NCBI GenBank assembly: GCA_036389675.1
Contig: DASVWI010000008.1
Coordinates: 317,228-381,227, forward strand
DNA from: DASQYE01 sp036389675
GTDB lineage: Bacteria; Acidobacteriota; Blastocatellia; Pyrinomonadales; Pyrinomonadaceae
Direction of reading: 5' to 3'
DNA length: 64,000 nt
Position numbers and translations under genes: made by a program. The notes under the pieces were generated by a model. It had not been told where the DNA came from. It saw only the letters and a program-made list of their open reading frames with translations, and did not search any database. Positions 40,018-48,129 of the stretch are shown here, piece after piece; position 1 is the first letter of the stretch, and each line of letters opens with the position of its first letter.

Positions 40018-41961
40018 TTGACCACGGCAATCGAGCAAACGCTTGAAACTTATGGCATCGAGAACTGGGGGGCCGGTTACTTTGACGTTAATCGCAAAGG
40101 CAACCTGATCGTCCATCCGACCGAGAACGATAGTCGCGCGGCGGACTTGAAAGAGATCATAGATGATCTGGCGCGCCGTGGTATCGGCACACCCGTCCTG
40201 CTGCGCTTTCCGCAGCTCCTCGCCGCGCAGGTCAGAAAATTGCAGCGCGCCTTCAGCAAATCCATACGCGAGTACGAGTATCAGGGCGCGCACATGTGCG
40301 TCTATCCGATGAAGGTCAATCAGGCGCGCTCGGTCGTGGAGGAATACCTGCGCGAAGGCTCGCGCTACGATTTCGGCCTCGAAGCCGGGTCGAAAGCTGA
40401 GCTGTATGCCGCGCTCGCCATGGATCAATCGCCCGACAGCCTGCTCGTCCTCAACGGTTTTAAGGATGAAGAATTCATCGAGCTGGCCTTTATCGGCGCG
40501 CAGAGCGGCAAGCGCGTCGTCATCGTCATCGAAAAACTCAACGAGCTTGACCACATTCTTCGCATCGCCGAGAAGTATGCGGAGGGCGTCATGCCCATGG
40601 TCGGCATGCGCGTTAAGCTCTACTCCAAGGGCTCAGGCCGCTGGGAAAAGTCCGGCGGCGAAGCGGCCAAGTTCGGGCTGACGACGACGGAGATTCTGGA
40701 GGTCATTCGTCGCCTGCAGGAGGCCGGCCAGATTGACATGCTGCGGCTGCTGCACTTTCACATCGGCTCGCAACTGACAGACATCAAGCGCATCAAGAAC
40801 GCGATGAAAGAGGCCGCGCGCGTCTACGCCAAGGTTCACCAGATGAAAGTTCCGATCGAGCTCCTGGATGTCGGCGGCGGGATGGCCGTCGACTACGACG
40901 GCTCGAAGACGGCGTTCGATTCATCGGCGAACTACACGGCGCAGGAGTTCGCCAACGATGTCATCTACACGATCAAGCAGGTGTGCGATGACGAGAACGT
41001 GCCGCACCCGACCATCATTCAGGAGTCGGGTCGCTTTCTCGCCGCCTATCACGCCATCGTCGTCACCAACGTCGTCGACGAGATTGAAACTGTCGTTGAA
41101 GACATCACGCCGATGACGATTGACGACGACGACCCGCAGGTCGTCGTCGAGCTGGGAGACTTGCGCGAGACCATCTCCGTTAAAAATTATCGGGAGTATT
41201 ACCACGACGCGCTCGAACATCGCGAAGAGCTTTTCACCCTCTTCAATCTGGGCATCATCTCGCTGGAAGACCGCGCCAAGGGCGAAGTCCTCTTCTGGGA
41301 TGTCTGCGAGCGAGCGGACAAGTATGCTCAACAGGCCAAGTATGTTTCCGAGGAGTTCGGGGAGCTGAGGCGACTCTTGTGCGCCAAGTACCTGACCAAC
41401 TTTTCGGTCTTTCGCTCCGTGCCCGACCACTGGGCGCTCGATCAGTTGTTCCCCATCGTGCCGATTCATGGGCTCAACCGCCCGCCCACGGAGTATGCCA
41501 CGCTTTGCGACATCACCTGCGACTCGGACGGCGTGGTGGACAAGTTCGTTGACCTGCACGATGTCAAGCAGGTGCTTGAGCTGCACCCGCTGGTTCAGGG
41601 CGAGCCGTACTACCTTGCCTTCATGCTGGTCGGCGCTTATCAGGAAGTGATGGGCAACAATCACAATCTCTTCGGCGCGCCCAACGAAGCGCACATACAC
41701 ATTGACGAAGACGGCTACCTGATCAAGAAGGTGATTCGCGGAACTTCCATCGGCGAGGCGGTCGAGCGCGCTCGCTACGACCGCAGCATGCTGCACGACG
41801 GATTCCGCCGGCTGGTCGCGCAGCGCGTCAAGCATGAAGAGCTGTCGGAGGCCGACGCCGCCGAGATTATAGAATTTTACGAGTCGCGCTTTGATGCCTA
41901 CACTTATCTGGCGGTCAATGGAAAACAGAGCCGTGGCAAGCGTAGAAGGGATGAGGGATGA
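40018..41961 (+). CDS. speA: Biosynthetic arginine decarboxylase
   Basis: Produces agmatine, the first step of the arginine route to putrescine. The 647-residue PLP enzyme has the alanine-racemase-fold barrel with the Schiff-base lysine at Lys99 (HMCVYPMKVNQ), LGLEAGSKAEL-type FGLEAGSKAEL, GSGRWEKSGGEAAKFGL, LHFHIGSQLTD, ELLDVGGGMAVDYDG and the C-terminal CDITCDSDG motif. I take TTG 40018 with GGGGG ten bases upstream; there is no ATG before the conserved region. The C-terminus (RRRDEG) and stop are in repeat A9. Sequence and order fit a cluster with the DHS-like gene and speB. Confidence 0.96.
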   Translation: MTTAIEQTLETYGIENWGAGYFDVNRKGNLIVHPTENDSRAADLKEIIDDLARRGIGTPVLLRFPQLLAAQVRKLQRAFSKSIREYEYQGAHMCVYPMKVNQARSVVEEYLREGSRYDFGLEAGSKAELYAALAMDQSPDSLLVLNGFKDEEFIELAFIGAQSGKRVVIVIEKLNELDHILRIAEKYAEGVMPMVGMRVKLYSKGSGRWEKSGGEAAKFGLTTTEILEVIRRLQEAGQIDMLRLLHFHIGSQLTDIKRIKNAMKEAARVYAKVHQMKVPIELLDVGGGMAVDYDGSKTAFDSSANYTAQEFANDVIYTIKQVCDDENVPHPTIIQESGRFLAAYHAIVVTNVVDEIETVVEDITPMTIDDDDPQVVVELGDLRETISVKNYREYYHDALEHREELFTLFNLGIISLEDRAKGEVLFWDVCERADKYAQQAKYVSEEFGELRRLLCAKYLTNFSVFRSVPDHWALDQLFPIVPIHGLNRPPTEYATLCDITCDSDGVVDKFVDLHDVKQVLELHPLVQGEPYYLAFMLVGAYQEVMGNNHNLFGAPNEAHIHIDEDGYLIKKVIRGTSIGEAVERARYDRSMLHDGFRRLVAQRVKHEELSEADAAEIIEFYESRFDAYTYLAVNGKQSRGKRRRDEG

Positions 41962-42033
41962 GGGCCGCAGGGATGAAGAAAAGGCTTTTCTCTTTTCCTA
42001 TTCATCCCTGCTGCCCTGCGGCCCTCATCCCTT
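41946..42033. repeat. GGATGAA-family inverted repeat, copy A9
   Basis: Units are GGGATGA variants: left AAGGGATGAGGGATGAGGGC then CGCAGGGATGAAG; right TTCATCCCTGCTGCCCTGCG then GCCCTCATCCCTT. It contains the speA stop and separates speA from the DHS-like gene. Confidence 0.9.
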
Positions 42034-42072
42034 CATTATCACTTATTGATAGAAAAGGATTGAGAGATTCCT

Positions 42073-43134
42073 ATGGTGACGCAGCGAAAACCCAAACCCT
42101 CTAAGTATCTAACCGTGCCGACCCGGCCCGTGCAGGTAGACCGCGACCGCTCGGTCGCGGGTCTGCTGGAAAAGATGGAGGGCACAGGCTTTGGCGGTCG
42201 ACAGATGGCCGAAGCGCACCGCATCTGGCTCGACATGCTCGGCGACAATACGACGATCATGGTCGCCGCCTCGGGCGCGCTCATCCCGGCGGGGATGCGT
42301 CGGCTGCTCGCCTACATTATCAAGAATCGTTTCGTCGACGTGCTGGTGCTCTCCGGCTCCATGCTCTTTCACGACCTGCACGAAACCCTCGGTCGCCATC
42401 ACTTTCAGGCTCACCCCTCGATGACGGACGCCGAGCTGGAAGCCTCGCAGATCAATCGCATGTGGGACTTGCTCGCCAGCGACGAAGAGTATCGCGAGGC
42501 GGACGAGTGGGTCGGCGGCTTCACCAATCAACTGGATCAAACGCGCCCCTATTCGACGCGCGAGTTCCTGCACCTCTTAGGGCGCGAGCTGGCCGAGATA
42601 GCGACCGAAGACGGCGTGCTCACTTCCGCCTACAAAGCGCGTGTGCCGATCTTCTGTCCGGCCATCGCCGACAGCGCCATCAGCATAGGCATCGCCGCCG
42701 CGCGCTTTGAGAAGAAGAACAACTTTCAGTTCGACATCGTGCAGGACGTGCTGGACATGACGCAGATCGCCGCCCGCGCGCGCGTCTCGGGCGTCATCAA
42801 CCTCGGCGGCGGCACGACCAAGAGCTTTATCCAGCAGACGGAAATCTCCACCAACATCGTCAAGATTCCCACGCGCGGCCACAAGTACGCCATACAGATC
42901 GCAACGGACGCACCGCACCCGGGCGGGCGCTCGAACGCCGTCGCCTTCGACGAATCTCTCGTCTACGGCAAGCTCGCGCGCGGCGCGCGCACGGCCTACG
43001 TCAACTGCGACTCGACCATCGCGCTCCCCATCCTCGTCACGGCGCTCTCGCAAACCGCCGCCAAATACATGAAGGGACGCAAGCGTCCGAACTTCACCTT
43101 CACCGGGCGCGACCTGATGATCGAAGTTCAGTAA
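42073..43134 (+). CDS. Deoxyhypusine synthase-like protein (possible homospermidine synthase)
   Basis: A 353-residue NAD-binding enzyme clearly homologous to deoxyhypusine synthase: MVAASGALIPAGMR (SGAL), VINLGGGTTK (GGG loop), and GGRSNAVAFDESLVYGKL, where Lys300 occupies the place of the human catalytic Lys329. The residue at human His288, in the loop after the GGG motif, appears to be Ser251. Bacteria lack eIF5A, the DHS target; characterised bacterial DHS-like enzymes use free polyamines and make homospermidine or related products. Next to speA and near speB, the most likely job is polyamine extension from putrescine or spermidine. A strong terminator follows. Confidence 0.85.
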   Translation: MVTQRKPKPSKYLTVPTRPVQVDRDRSVAGLLEKMEGTGFGGRQMAEAHRIWLDMLGDNTTIMVAASGALIPAGMRRLLAYIIKNRFVDVLVLSGSMLFHDLHETLGRHHFQAHPSMTDAELEASQINRMWDLLASDEEYREADEWVGGFTNQLDQTRPYSTREFLHLLGRELAEIATEDGVLTSAYKARVPIFCPAIADSAISIGIAAARFEKKNNFQFDIVQDVLDMTQIAARARVSGVINLGGGTTKSFIQQTEISTNIVKIPTRGHKYAIQIATDAPHPGGRSNAVAFDESLVYGKLARGARTAYVNCDSTIALPILVTALSQTAAKYMKGRKRPNFTFTGRDLMIEVQ

Positions 43135-43156
43135 GAATAAACCCTAATCAAAGGGC

Positions 43157-43206
43157 AATAGCCAGAGTCCAGTAGAAAAACCTGCTGAATTCTGGCTATT
43201 TTTTAT
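43157..43206 (+). terminator. Intrinsic terminator of the DHS-like gene
   Basis: AATAGCCAGA (43157-43166) pairs perfectly with TCTGGCTATT (43191-43200), followed by TTTTATTTT. Confidence 0.9.
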
Positions 43207-43305
43207 TTTCCAACACCGGGTCGCAGGCCATCAGCGTAAAAAAATATCTTTTCCTATACAAATTGGATTATTGCTGAATATGACTTTCTGTGCTATTTGG
43301 CTCTG

Positions 43306-43410
43306 GAAATTTGCTGGCGATTAATACTGGATAGAAAGTTATATACGTTACCAGTATGCATCATTTAGCTTTCCACTCGAAATCAGCCAGCGATTAATGC
43401 TAGCTGGAAG
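43306..43410. repeat. AT-richer island with 32-bp direct repeats and operator-like palindrome
   Basis: GAAAT followed by a GCTGGCGATTAAT-type core appears at 43306-43338 and, with changes, at 43379-43410. Between them is a 7-bp inverted repeat ATACTGG (43324-43330)/CCAGTAT (43351-43357). The region 43207-43435 is AT-richer than the rest of the window and lies just upstream of hicA, so it may hold the hicA promoter and operator. Confidence 0.5.
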
Positions 43411-43435
43411 GACGAGTGAGAAAGAGGCACTACAT

Positions 43436-43657
43436 ATGTCCAGGAAACTGCCCACGCTTAAAGCTAAAAAAGTTATCAAGGCCCTTGAGCGAAATGGATT
43501 CCAAATCCGGCGTGTAACAGGAAGTCACTACATTCTGAGGAAGGAAAGACAAATCGTGTCTGTGCCCTACCACAGTAAGGATTTGAAGCCGGGCACGCTC
43601 CGATCTATTATTGACCAGGCTGGTTTTACTATCGAAGAGTTTCTAGATTTACTTTAA
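43436..43657 (+). CDS. hicA: HicA-family mRNA interferase toxin
   Basis: A 73-residue double-stranded-RNA-binding-fold protein of the HicA/YcfA family: KLPTLKAKKVIKALERNGF, RVTGSHYILRK (catalytic-type His31), IVSVPYHSKDLKPGTLRSII. HicA toxins cleave mRNA and are neutralised by HicB. The ATG at 43436 gives the usual length. Codon composition is lower in GC than in neighbouring genes, suggesting transfer. The antitoxin-like gene is on the opposite strand 30 bp downstream, unlike the usual same-strand operon. Confidence 0.88.
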   Translation: MSRKLPTLKAKKVIKALERNGFQIRRVTGSHYILRKERQIVSVPYHSKDLKPGTLRSIIDQAGFTIEEFLDLL

Positions 43658-43687
43658 GGTTTGATTTAATAGAAGGGTCAGAGCAGG

Positions 43688-43915
43688 TCAGCCAATTTCT
43701 ACAGCTATTTCTTCGGCGATTAAGTTGTCGGCAGGAATCGGTTCTCCATCTTCTATAAGAACTTCAAGATAACCACGAATAGCATCAGCGGCCATGTCGC
43801 GCGCTTCTTGCAGAGTGTCGCCCTCAGTTACTAAACCCGGCAATGCTGGACAGGTGACAACATAACCTCCCGTCTCATCTGGCGTCATAATAACCGTGTA
43901 ATTCAGGATTTTCAT
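43688..43915 (-). CDS. hicB: HicB-family antitoxin-like protein
   Basis: A 75-residue protein with the truncated RNase-H-like HicB fold: NYTVIMTPDETGGYVVTCPALPGLVTEGDTLQEARDMAADAIRGYLEVL is the HicB pattern. It lacks the C-terminal DNA-binding domain found in long HicB proteins, so autoregulation through HicB is not expected. The ATG at 43915 starts the conserved fold; a longer frame to 43957 is open. It faces hicA tail to tail. Confidence 0.85.
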   Translation of the reverse strand: MKILNYTVIMTPDETGGYVVTCPALPGLVTEGDTLQEARDMAADAIRGYLEVLIEDGEPIPADNLIAEEIAVEIG

Positions 43916-44012
43916 GGATTGATTATAGCATTCGATCATCATTTTTCGTCCACTCATGGCTGGCTATTATTTTGTTCGCCTGCTCCGGCAAGATTTTTTT
44001 TTGAAAAAAGGC

Positions 44013-44043
44013 TTGACCCTGACGCAGCGTCAGGCCGTAGGAT
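44013..44043 (+). promoter_or_regulatory. MerR-type promoter/operator with 19-bp spacer
   Basis: TTGACC (44013-44018) and TAGGAT (44038-44043) are separated by 19 bp, the overlong spacing typical of MerR-regulated promoters. Within it is a perfect palindrome CCTGACGC-A-GCGTCAGG (44018-44034). The expected transcript start is near 44050. Confidence 0.8.
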
Positions 44044-44067
44044 GCCGACATGAAGGGTGGGGGGCTT

Positions 44068-44826
44068 GTGACGAAGACGGCGGGGACTCTGTATCAGGCG
44101 AGCGAATTCGCGCAGATGACGGGCGTGACCGTGCGCGCGCTGCATCACTATGACCGCCTCGGGCTCTTGAAGCCGAGCGGGCGCACCGCGAGCGGTTATC
44201 GTCTCTACGGCGAGCGGGATTTCGCGCGCCTGCAACAGATCGTGACGTTGAAGTTCATCGGCCTCTCGTTGAAACAGATCAAGGATGTTCTCGACCGCGA
44301 CTCGTTCGATCTTTCGACGGCGCTTCGACTCCAGAGGGAGATTCTGGATGAGCGGCGACGCCGTCTGGAAATGGCTATCGTCGCGATTGAAAAGGCCGAG
44401 CGCCTGCTCGCTTCCGAGGCTGAGCCGGACTGGGAAACATTCGCGAAAATAATTGAGGTGATGAATATGCAGAACGATTGGGAATGGACGAAAAGATACT
44501 ACACGGAGGAACAGCTACAGGAGTTGGCCCGGAGGGCGACGCCCGAAGTGCTTGAAAAGGGGCAGAGGGACTGGGCCGCTCTGCTGCGGGAAGTGGACGA
44601 GGCGGCCAGCGAAGGCGTTGACCCTGCGAGCGAGAGGGCACAGGCGCTCGCCCGCAGATGGTCTGCGCTGATCGAGGCTTTTACGGGCGGCGACCCGGGA
44701 ATAGCCGAGAGTCTGAGCAATCTCTATAAAGATCAGACCAACTGGCCCGACAATGCCCGGAAACCTTTTAGCGATCAATCAATGGAGTTTATCCACAAAG
44801 CGCAGGCAGCGCGCCCTAAGGAGTGA
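44068..44826 (+). CDS. MerR-family transcriptional activator with TipAS-like effector domain
   Basis: A 252-residue protein. The N-terminus is a MerR winged helix-turn-helix: YQASEFAQMTGVTVRALHHYDRLGLL, then SGYRLYGERDFARLQQI and GLSLKQIKDVL. A dimerisation helix follows, and the C-terminal 110 residues (EWTKRYYTEEQLQELARR...DNARKPFSDQSMEFIHKA) resemble the TipAS antibiotic-recognition domain. The start is GTG 44068 with GGGTGGGGGG upstream; the ATG at 44050 coincides with the predicted transcript start. The gene sits behind its own MerR-type promoter, so it probably activates itself on binding a small molecule. No dedicated resistance gene is adjacent. Confidence 0.88.
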   Translation: MTKTAGTLYQASEFAQMTGVTVRALHHYDRLGLLKPSGRTASGYRLYGERDFARLQQIVTLKFIGLSLKQIKDVLDRDSFDLSTALRLQREILDERRRRLEMAIVAIEKAERLLASEAEPDWETFAKIIEVMNMQNDWEWTKRYYTEEQLQELARRATPEVLEKGQRDWAALLREVDEAASEGVDPASERAQALARRWSALIEAFTGGDPGIAESLSNLYKDQTNWPDNARKPFSDQSMEFIHKAQAARPKE

Positions 44827-44961
44827 GCCCATGTGCGGGCTCACTCCTTCCCTCGCCTGTTACAGACAAAGCCTCAAATACGTCTCGCCCGAGCAGACTC
44901 ATCGCTCATCACCCGCCGCTGGTCGCTTGTCACTGCTTTCCTGCCACTTTAAACTGTCCTC

Positions 44962-45900
44962 ATGTCCGAATCAGCACAACTTCCGATGAACTTCGGCGGG
45001 ATTGCCGAAGAAGAGTTTTCCGCGTTCGAGAACGCGCGCATTCTCGTCTGGCCCATCGCTTACGAGGGGACGGTCTCTTACGGCACAGGCACGGGACGCG
45101 GGGCCGAGGCGATCATCAACGCTTCGCGCAACATGGAGCTTTATGATGAGGAGACGGATGCGGAGGTCTACAGGCTGGGCATCCACACGCTCGAAGAGTC
45201 CGCTTCGCTTGAGCCGCCTTCGCGGATGATGGCATCGCTGTACCAGCGCGCCCGTGATCTGGTTGCTACGGACAAGTTCATCGCCATGATCGGCGGCGAG
45301 CATTCCGTCAGCGCGCCCGTGATTCGCGCCCATGCCGAGCGCTACGAGAATCTTTCCGTCCTGCAAATAGATGCTCACGCCGACCTCAGAGACACCTATG
45401 ACGGCACACCGCACTCGCACGCCTCGATCATGGCGCGCGTTGTGCGCGACCTGCGCCTCCCCTCCGTGCAATGCGGCATACGCTCGATCTCCGCTGAAGA
45501 GGCGCGGTCGCTCGATGAACTGCCGACGCGTATCTTCTGGGCCAAGGACATAGTGGGCCGCACGGACTGGTGGGAGGAAGCCGTCAGCGGGCTCACAGAG
45601 AATGTTTACCTGACCATTGATATTGACGGGCTAGACCCGTCGCTGGTCGCGCAGACGGGGACGCCAGAGCCCGGCGGCCTCGGCTGGTATGAAGTGACGG
45701 GCCTGATTCGCACTCTGGCGCGCAGCCGTCGCGTCGTCGGTCTGGACTTGACGGAATACTCCTACGTCGAAGGCTTCGACGCCTCGGCCTTCCTCTGCGC
45801 CAAGCTCATCTATAAATCGCTCGCCTTCGTCTTTGAATCCGAGACCGAGCGCGTGCGCGGCTCGGCAAAAGGAGCGACCGCCTCAGGCAGGACAACGTAA
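44962..45900 (+). CDS. speB: Agmatinase (ureohydrolase family)
   Basis: Hydrolyses agmatine to putrescine and urea using two Mn ions. The 312-residue protein has the ureohydrolase metal motifs: GGEHSVS (His114), DAHADLR (Asp137, His139, Asp141) and DIDGLDPS (Asp220, Asp222). The region around VSYGTGTGRGAEAI is the substrate loop of agmatinases rather than arginases. It completes the arginine-to-putrescine route begun by SpeA 3 kb upstream, although the HicAB and MerR genes intervene. The C-terminus is slightly extended and basic. Confidence 0.93.
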   Translation: MSESAQLPMNFGGIAEEEFSAFENARILVWPIAYEGTVSYGTGTGRGAEAIINASRNMELYDEETDAEVYRLGIHTLEESASLEPPSRMMASLYQRARDLVATDKFIAMIGGEHSVSAPVIRAHAERYENLSVLQIDAHADLRDTYDGTPHSHASIMARVVRDLRLPSVQCGIRSISAEEARSLDELPTRIFWAKDIVGRTDWWEEAVSGLTENVYLTIDIDGLDPSLVAQTGTPEPGGLGWYEVTGLIRTLARSRRVVGLDLTEYSYVEGFDASAFLCAKLIYKSLAFVFESETERVRGSAKGATASGRTT

Positions 45901-45920
45901 GCGCCGCAGAAACTTCTTCG

Positions 45921-46745
45921 TCAGCCGAGCCATTCGAGCACCTCGTCCCCGGTGCGATGCGTCCCGCCGATGACCTGTATGAAATAGTCTTCGAGTGACA
46001 TCGGCTGAGCAGATTCGCGACTATCGCCTTCGACGTGAATGCCCTGCCGCAACTCTTCCAGAGAGCCGTAGGCGACCAGCTTGCCCTGCGAGATGATGGC
46101 GATGTCTGTGCAGAGCCGCTCGACTATCTCAAGGACGTGCGAGGTGAGGAAGACCGTCAGGCCGCGCGCCGTCAATCTTGAGAGCAAGTCCTTGAGCGTG
46201 CGCGAAGCGATGGCGTCGATGCCCTCGAAGGGCTCGTCCAGAAAAAGAATTTCGGGCCGGTGAATCAGTGCACAGGCGAGCGAAAGCTTCTTCTTCATCC
46301 CGTGCGAGTATTCGACGACCAGTTTTTTCGGCTCTGCGTCCAGCTCCATCAAAGACAGCAGCTCCACCGTCCGCTCGGCTATCTCCGGCTTGCCGAGCCC
46401 GTACATGCGCCCCGTGAAGGTCAGCATCTCACGACCCGTCAGCCGCTCAAACAGATTCAAATCTTCCGGTACAACCCCGATGCGCCGCTTAACTTCGAGC
46501 GGCTCCGTCTGAATATTCAGGCCGAGCACATGGATTCGTCCGCTCGTCGGCGCAAGCAGGCCCGTCAGCATCTTGATCGTCGTTGATTTGCCGGCCCCGT
46601 TCGGGCCGAGGAAGCCGAAGAAGCGCCCGCGCTCGACGCGTAGATCAAGATGATCGACCGCCGTGAAATCGCCGAAGCGACGCACGAGCGCGGAGGTTTC
46701 GACCGCGAGCGGCGTGGGCCTATGAAGCGAGCCAGCATCCGTCAT
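45921..46745 (-). CDS. ABC transporter ATP-binding protein (ABC-2/GldA class)
   Basis: A 274-residue ATPase: Walker A GPNGAGKST (47-55), RIGVVPEDLNLFERLT, signature VEYSHGMKKKLSLA, Walker B ILFLDEPFEGID and the H-loop TSHV. The C-terminal region (EGDSRESAQPMSLEDYFIQVIG) is typical of ABC-2 exporters such as gliding-motility or drug-efflux ATPases. No permease lies beside it. The membrane protein at 2062-3762 is of a compatible class, but 42 kb away, so pairing is only a guess. No accessory domain is visible. Confidence 0.9.
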   Translation of the reverse strand: MTDAGSLHRPTPLAVETSALVRRFGDFTAVDHLDLRVERGRFFGFLGPNGAGKSTTIKMLTGLLAPTSGRIHVLGLNIQTEPLEVKRRIGVVPEDLNLFERLTGREMLTFTGRMYGLGKPEIAERTVELLSLMELDAEPKKLVVEYSHGMKKKLSLACALIHRPEILFLDEPFEGIDAIASRTLKDLLSRLTARGLTVFLTSHVLEIVERLCTDIAIISQGKLVAYGSLEELRQGIHVEGDSRESAQPMSLEDYFIQVIGGTHRTGDEVLEWLG

Positions 46746-46790
46746 GTATAAGCTTTTATGCGCCGCCGGTGCTGCGGGTCAAGTGAAAAG

Positions 46791-46861
46791 CAGGGATGAA
46801 GGCGGCAACGATGAAAGAAATGCTGTAAAGCTTTTACTTCATCCTTCCGCCTTCATCCTTT
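46791..46861. repeat. GGATGAA-family inverted repeat, copy A10
   Basis: Left GCAGGGATGAAGGCGGCAAC then GATGAA; right CTTCATCCTTCCGCCTTCAT then CCTTT. The stop codon of the phosphodiesterase gene (minus strand, Leu-Lys-Gly-stop) lies inside it. Confidence 0.85.
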
Positions 46862-48112
46862 CAACAGCGGCTCGGCTTCGCTGGCGCGGACGTGTGTGGA
46901 GAATGTGCGGTGCGTGCTCATGAGGAAAGCGGAGGTGCTGGCGCGCAGGGCGTTGCCGTGCGTGGCGGCGAGGCGTATGAAGCGGCTGAAGAAGGACATG
47001 CCGTAGTAGTAGCCGTCGTGCAGGCTGACGAGGACATCCGCCGTGTGATGAACGCGTGGCTCATAGAGCGACTGGTAGATGTTGGCGAGCGCATCCGGGT
47101 AGATGTGGCTCGCCGTATGCTCGTACCATGCCTTGTCAGGCGCAAAGCCCTGCGCGTCCAGTTGGCCCAAATCTTTAAGGCTGCTCACCGCGTCGGAGAG
47201 TTGTAAGGGGTCGCCACTGAGCTGTGCGTAGCGATACTTGACGCCGCCTCCGTTCTCATGCCGTTCGATGCGTGCCGTGCCGCGCGCGCTGCGGAGCATG
47301 ACCGCCGCGTCCGTGTCTCGATGAACCGAGAAGTCAACGCCTTCCAGATCAGTCAATGCTTCGGCGGTTGCGAGCGTGTCCGCCTCGTCTCCGCAATAGA
47401 GCGCCGCATAGCCGCACAGGCCGAAGGCCGGGATGGCGACGTTGCGGCGTTCGCGCAAGTGGTCTGCGACCTTGAAGCCGTGGCGACGCAGGTGCGTCTG
47501 TAGGTGTACGCGGCGGTTCTCTTCCAGATTCATGCCGTGATCCGAGAAGAGGACGATCTCGGTTTCGTCGCCGCACCACTCGTGTATCTCTGTGAGGATT
47601 TTGTCTAAGGATTCGAGCGCGGCTTCCAGCCGATGCCGCCCGCGAATGTGCAGCAACCCATCCGTGCCCTTGAGGAAGGCGAAGAAGTCGCGTGTCTGCG
47701 GCGCGGCGCGAAAGCGCTCGCGAAAGCGCCGCATGTCGGCACGCCAGACCGTCTCGGGCACGACGTAGACGAGGAATTCAAACGGCAGCGGCTCCTGATA
47801 ATCCAGCTCGTCCATGTAAGAGGACGGAACCTTGTCAGGCGTGCGACGCCCTATGTACTTACGCACGCCGCCGCGCAACTCTCTGGCGGCGCGGTCGAAA
47901 TAGAGGCTCTCATAACCGAGCGGGGGCGTCGCCCCGAGCATCTGCGAGAGCGCGACGTTCGTTAAGGTCGGGAAGGGTGAGAGAAGGCGCGACGGAGCGC
48001 CGAAGGCTTCAAAGAGCCCGCGCGACTTAGCCCCCTGCATCACCTCGTACGGAACACCATCAAGGCACAGCAACAAGCGTCTGGGACGCTCGTGCCCTGC
48101 GTTGCTTATCAT
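46853..48112 (-). CDS. Alkaline phosphatase superfamily (nucleotide pyrophosphatase-like) hydrolase
   Basis: A 419-residue protein of the phosphodiesterase/AP superfamily: LLLCLDGVP (metal Asp18), SPFPTLTNVALSQML with the nucleophile-type Thr49, RHRLEAALESLDKIL, and the metal motif VLFSDHGMN. There is no signal peptide, so it is probably cytoplasmic. I chose the ATG at 48112, which has GGGGAAG five bases before it; an ATG at 48133 overlaps the upstream stop as ATGA. The C-terminus ends on repeat A10. Its substrate could be a nucleotide or a lipid phosphodiester. Confidence 0.8.
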   Translation of the reverse strand: MISNAGHERPRRLLLCLDGVPYEVMQGAKSRGLFEAFGAPSRLLSPFPTLTNVALSQMLGATPPLGYESLYFDRAARELRGGVRKYIGRRTPDKVPSSYMDELDYQEPLPFEFLVYVVPETVWRADMRRFRERFRAAPQTRDFFAFLKGTDGLLHIRGRHRLEAALESLDKILTEIHEWCGDETEIVLFSDHGMNLEENRRVHLQTHLRRHGFKVADHLRERRNVAIPAFGLCGYAALYCGDEADTLATAEALTDLEGVDFSVHRDTDAAVMLRSARGTARIERHENGGGVKYRYAQLSGDPLQLSDAVSSLKDLGQLDAQGFAPDKAWYEHTASHIYPDALANIYQSLYEPRVHHTADVLVSLHDGYYYGMSFFSRFIRLAATHGNALRASTSAFLMSTHRTFSTHVRASEAEPLLKG

Positions 48113-48129
48113 AACTTCCCCTTTGTCTT

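Noticed and set aside
40921..41835. 304-codon minus-strand frame over speA
   Set aside because: Shadow of speA, with no motif support.
43985..44010. Intrinsic terminator at the T-run before merR
   Set aside because: There is a run of T residues, but no stable GC hairpin directly upstream.
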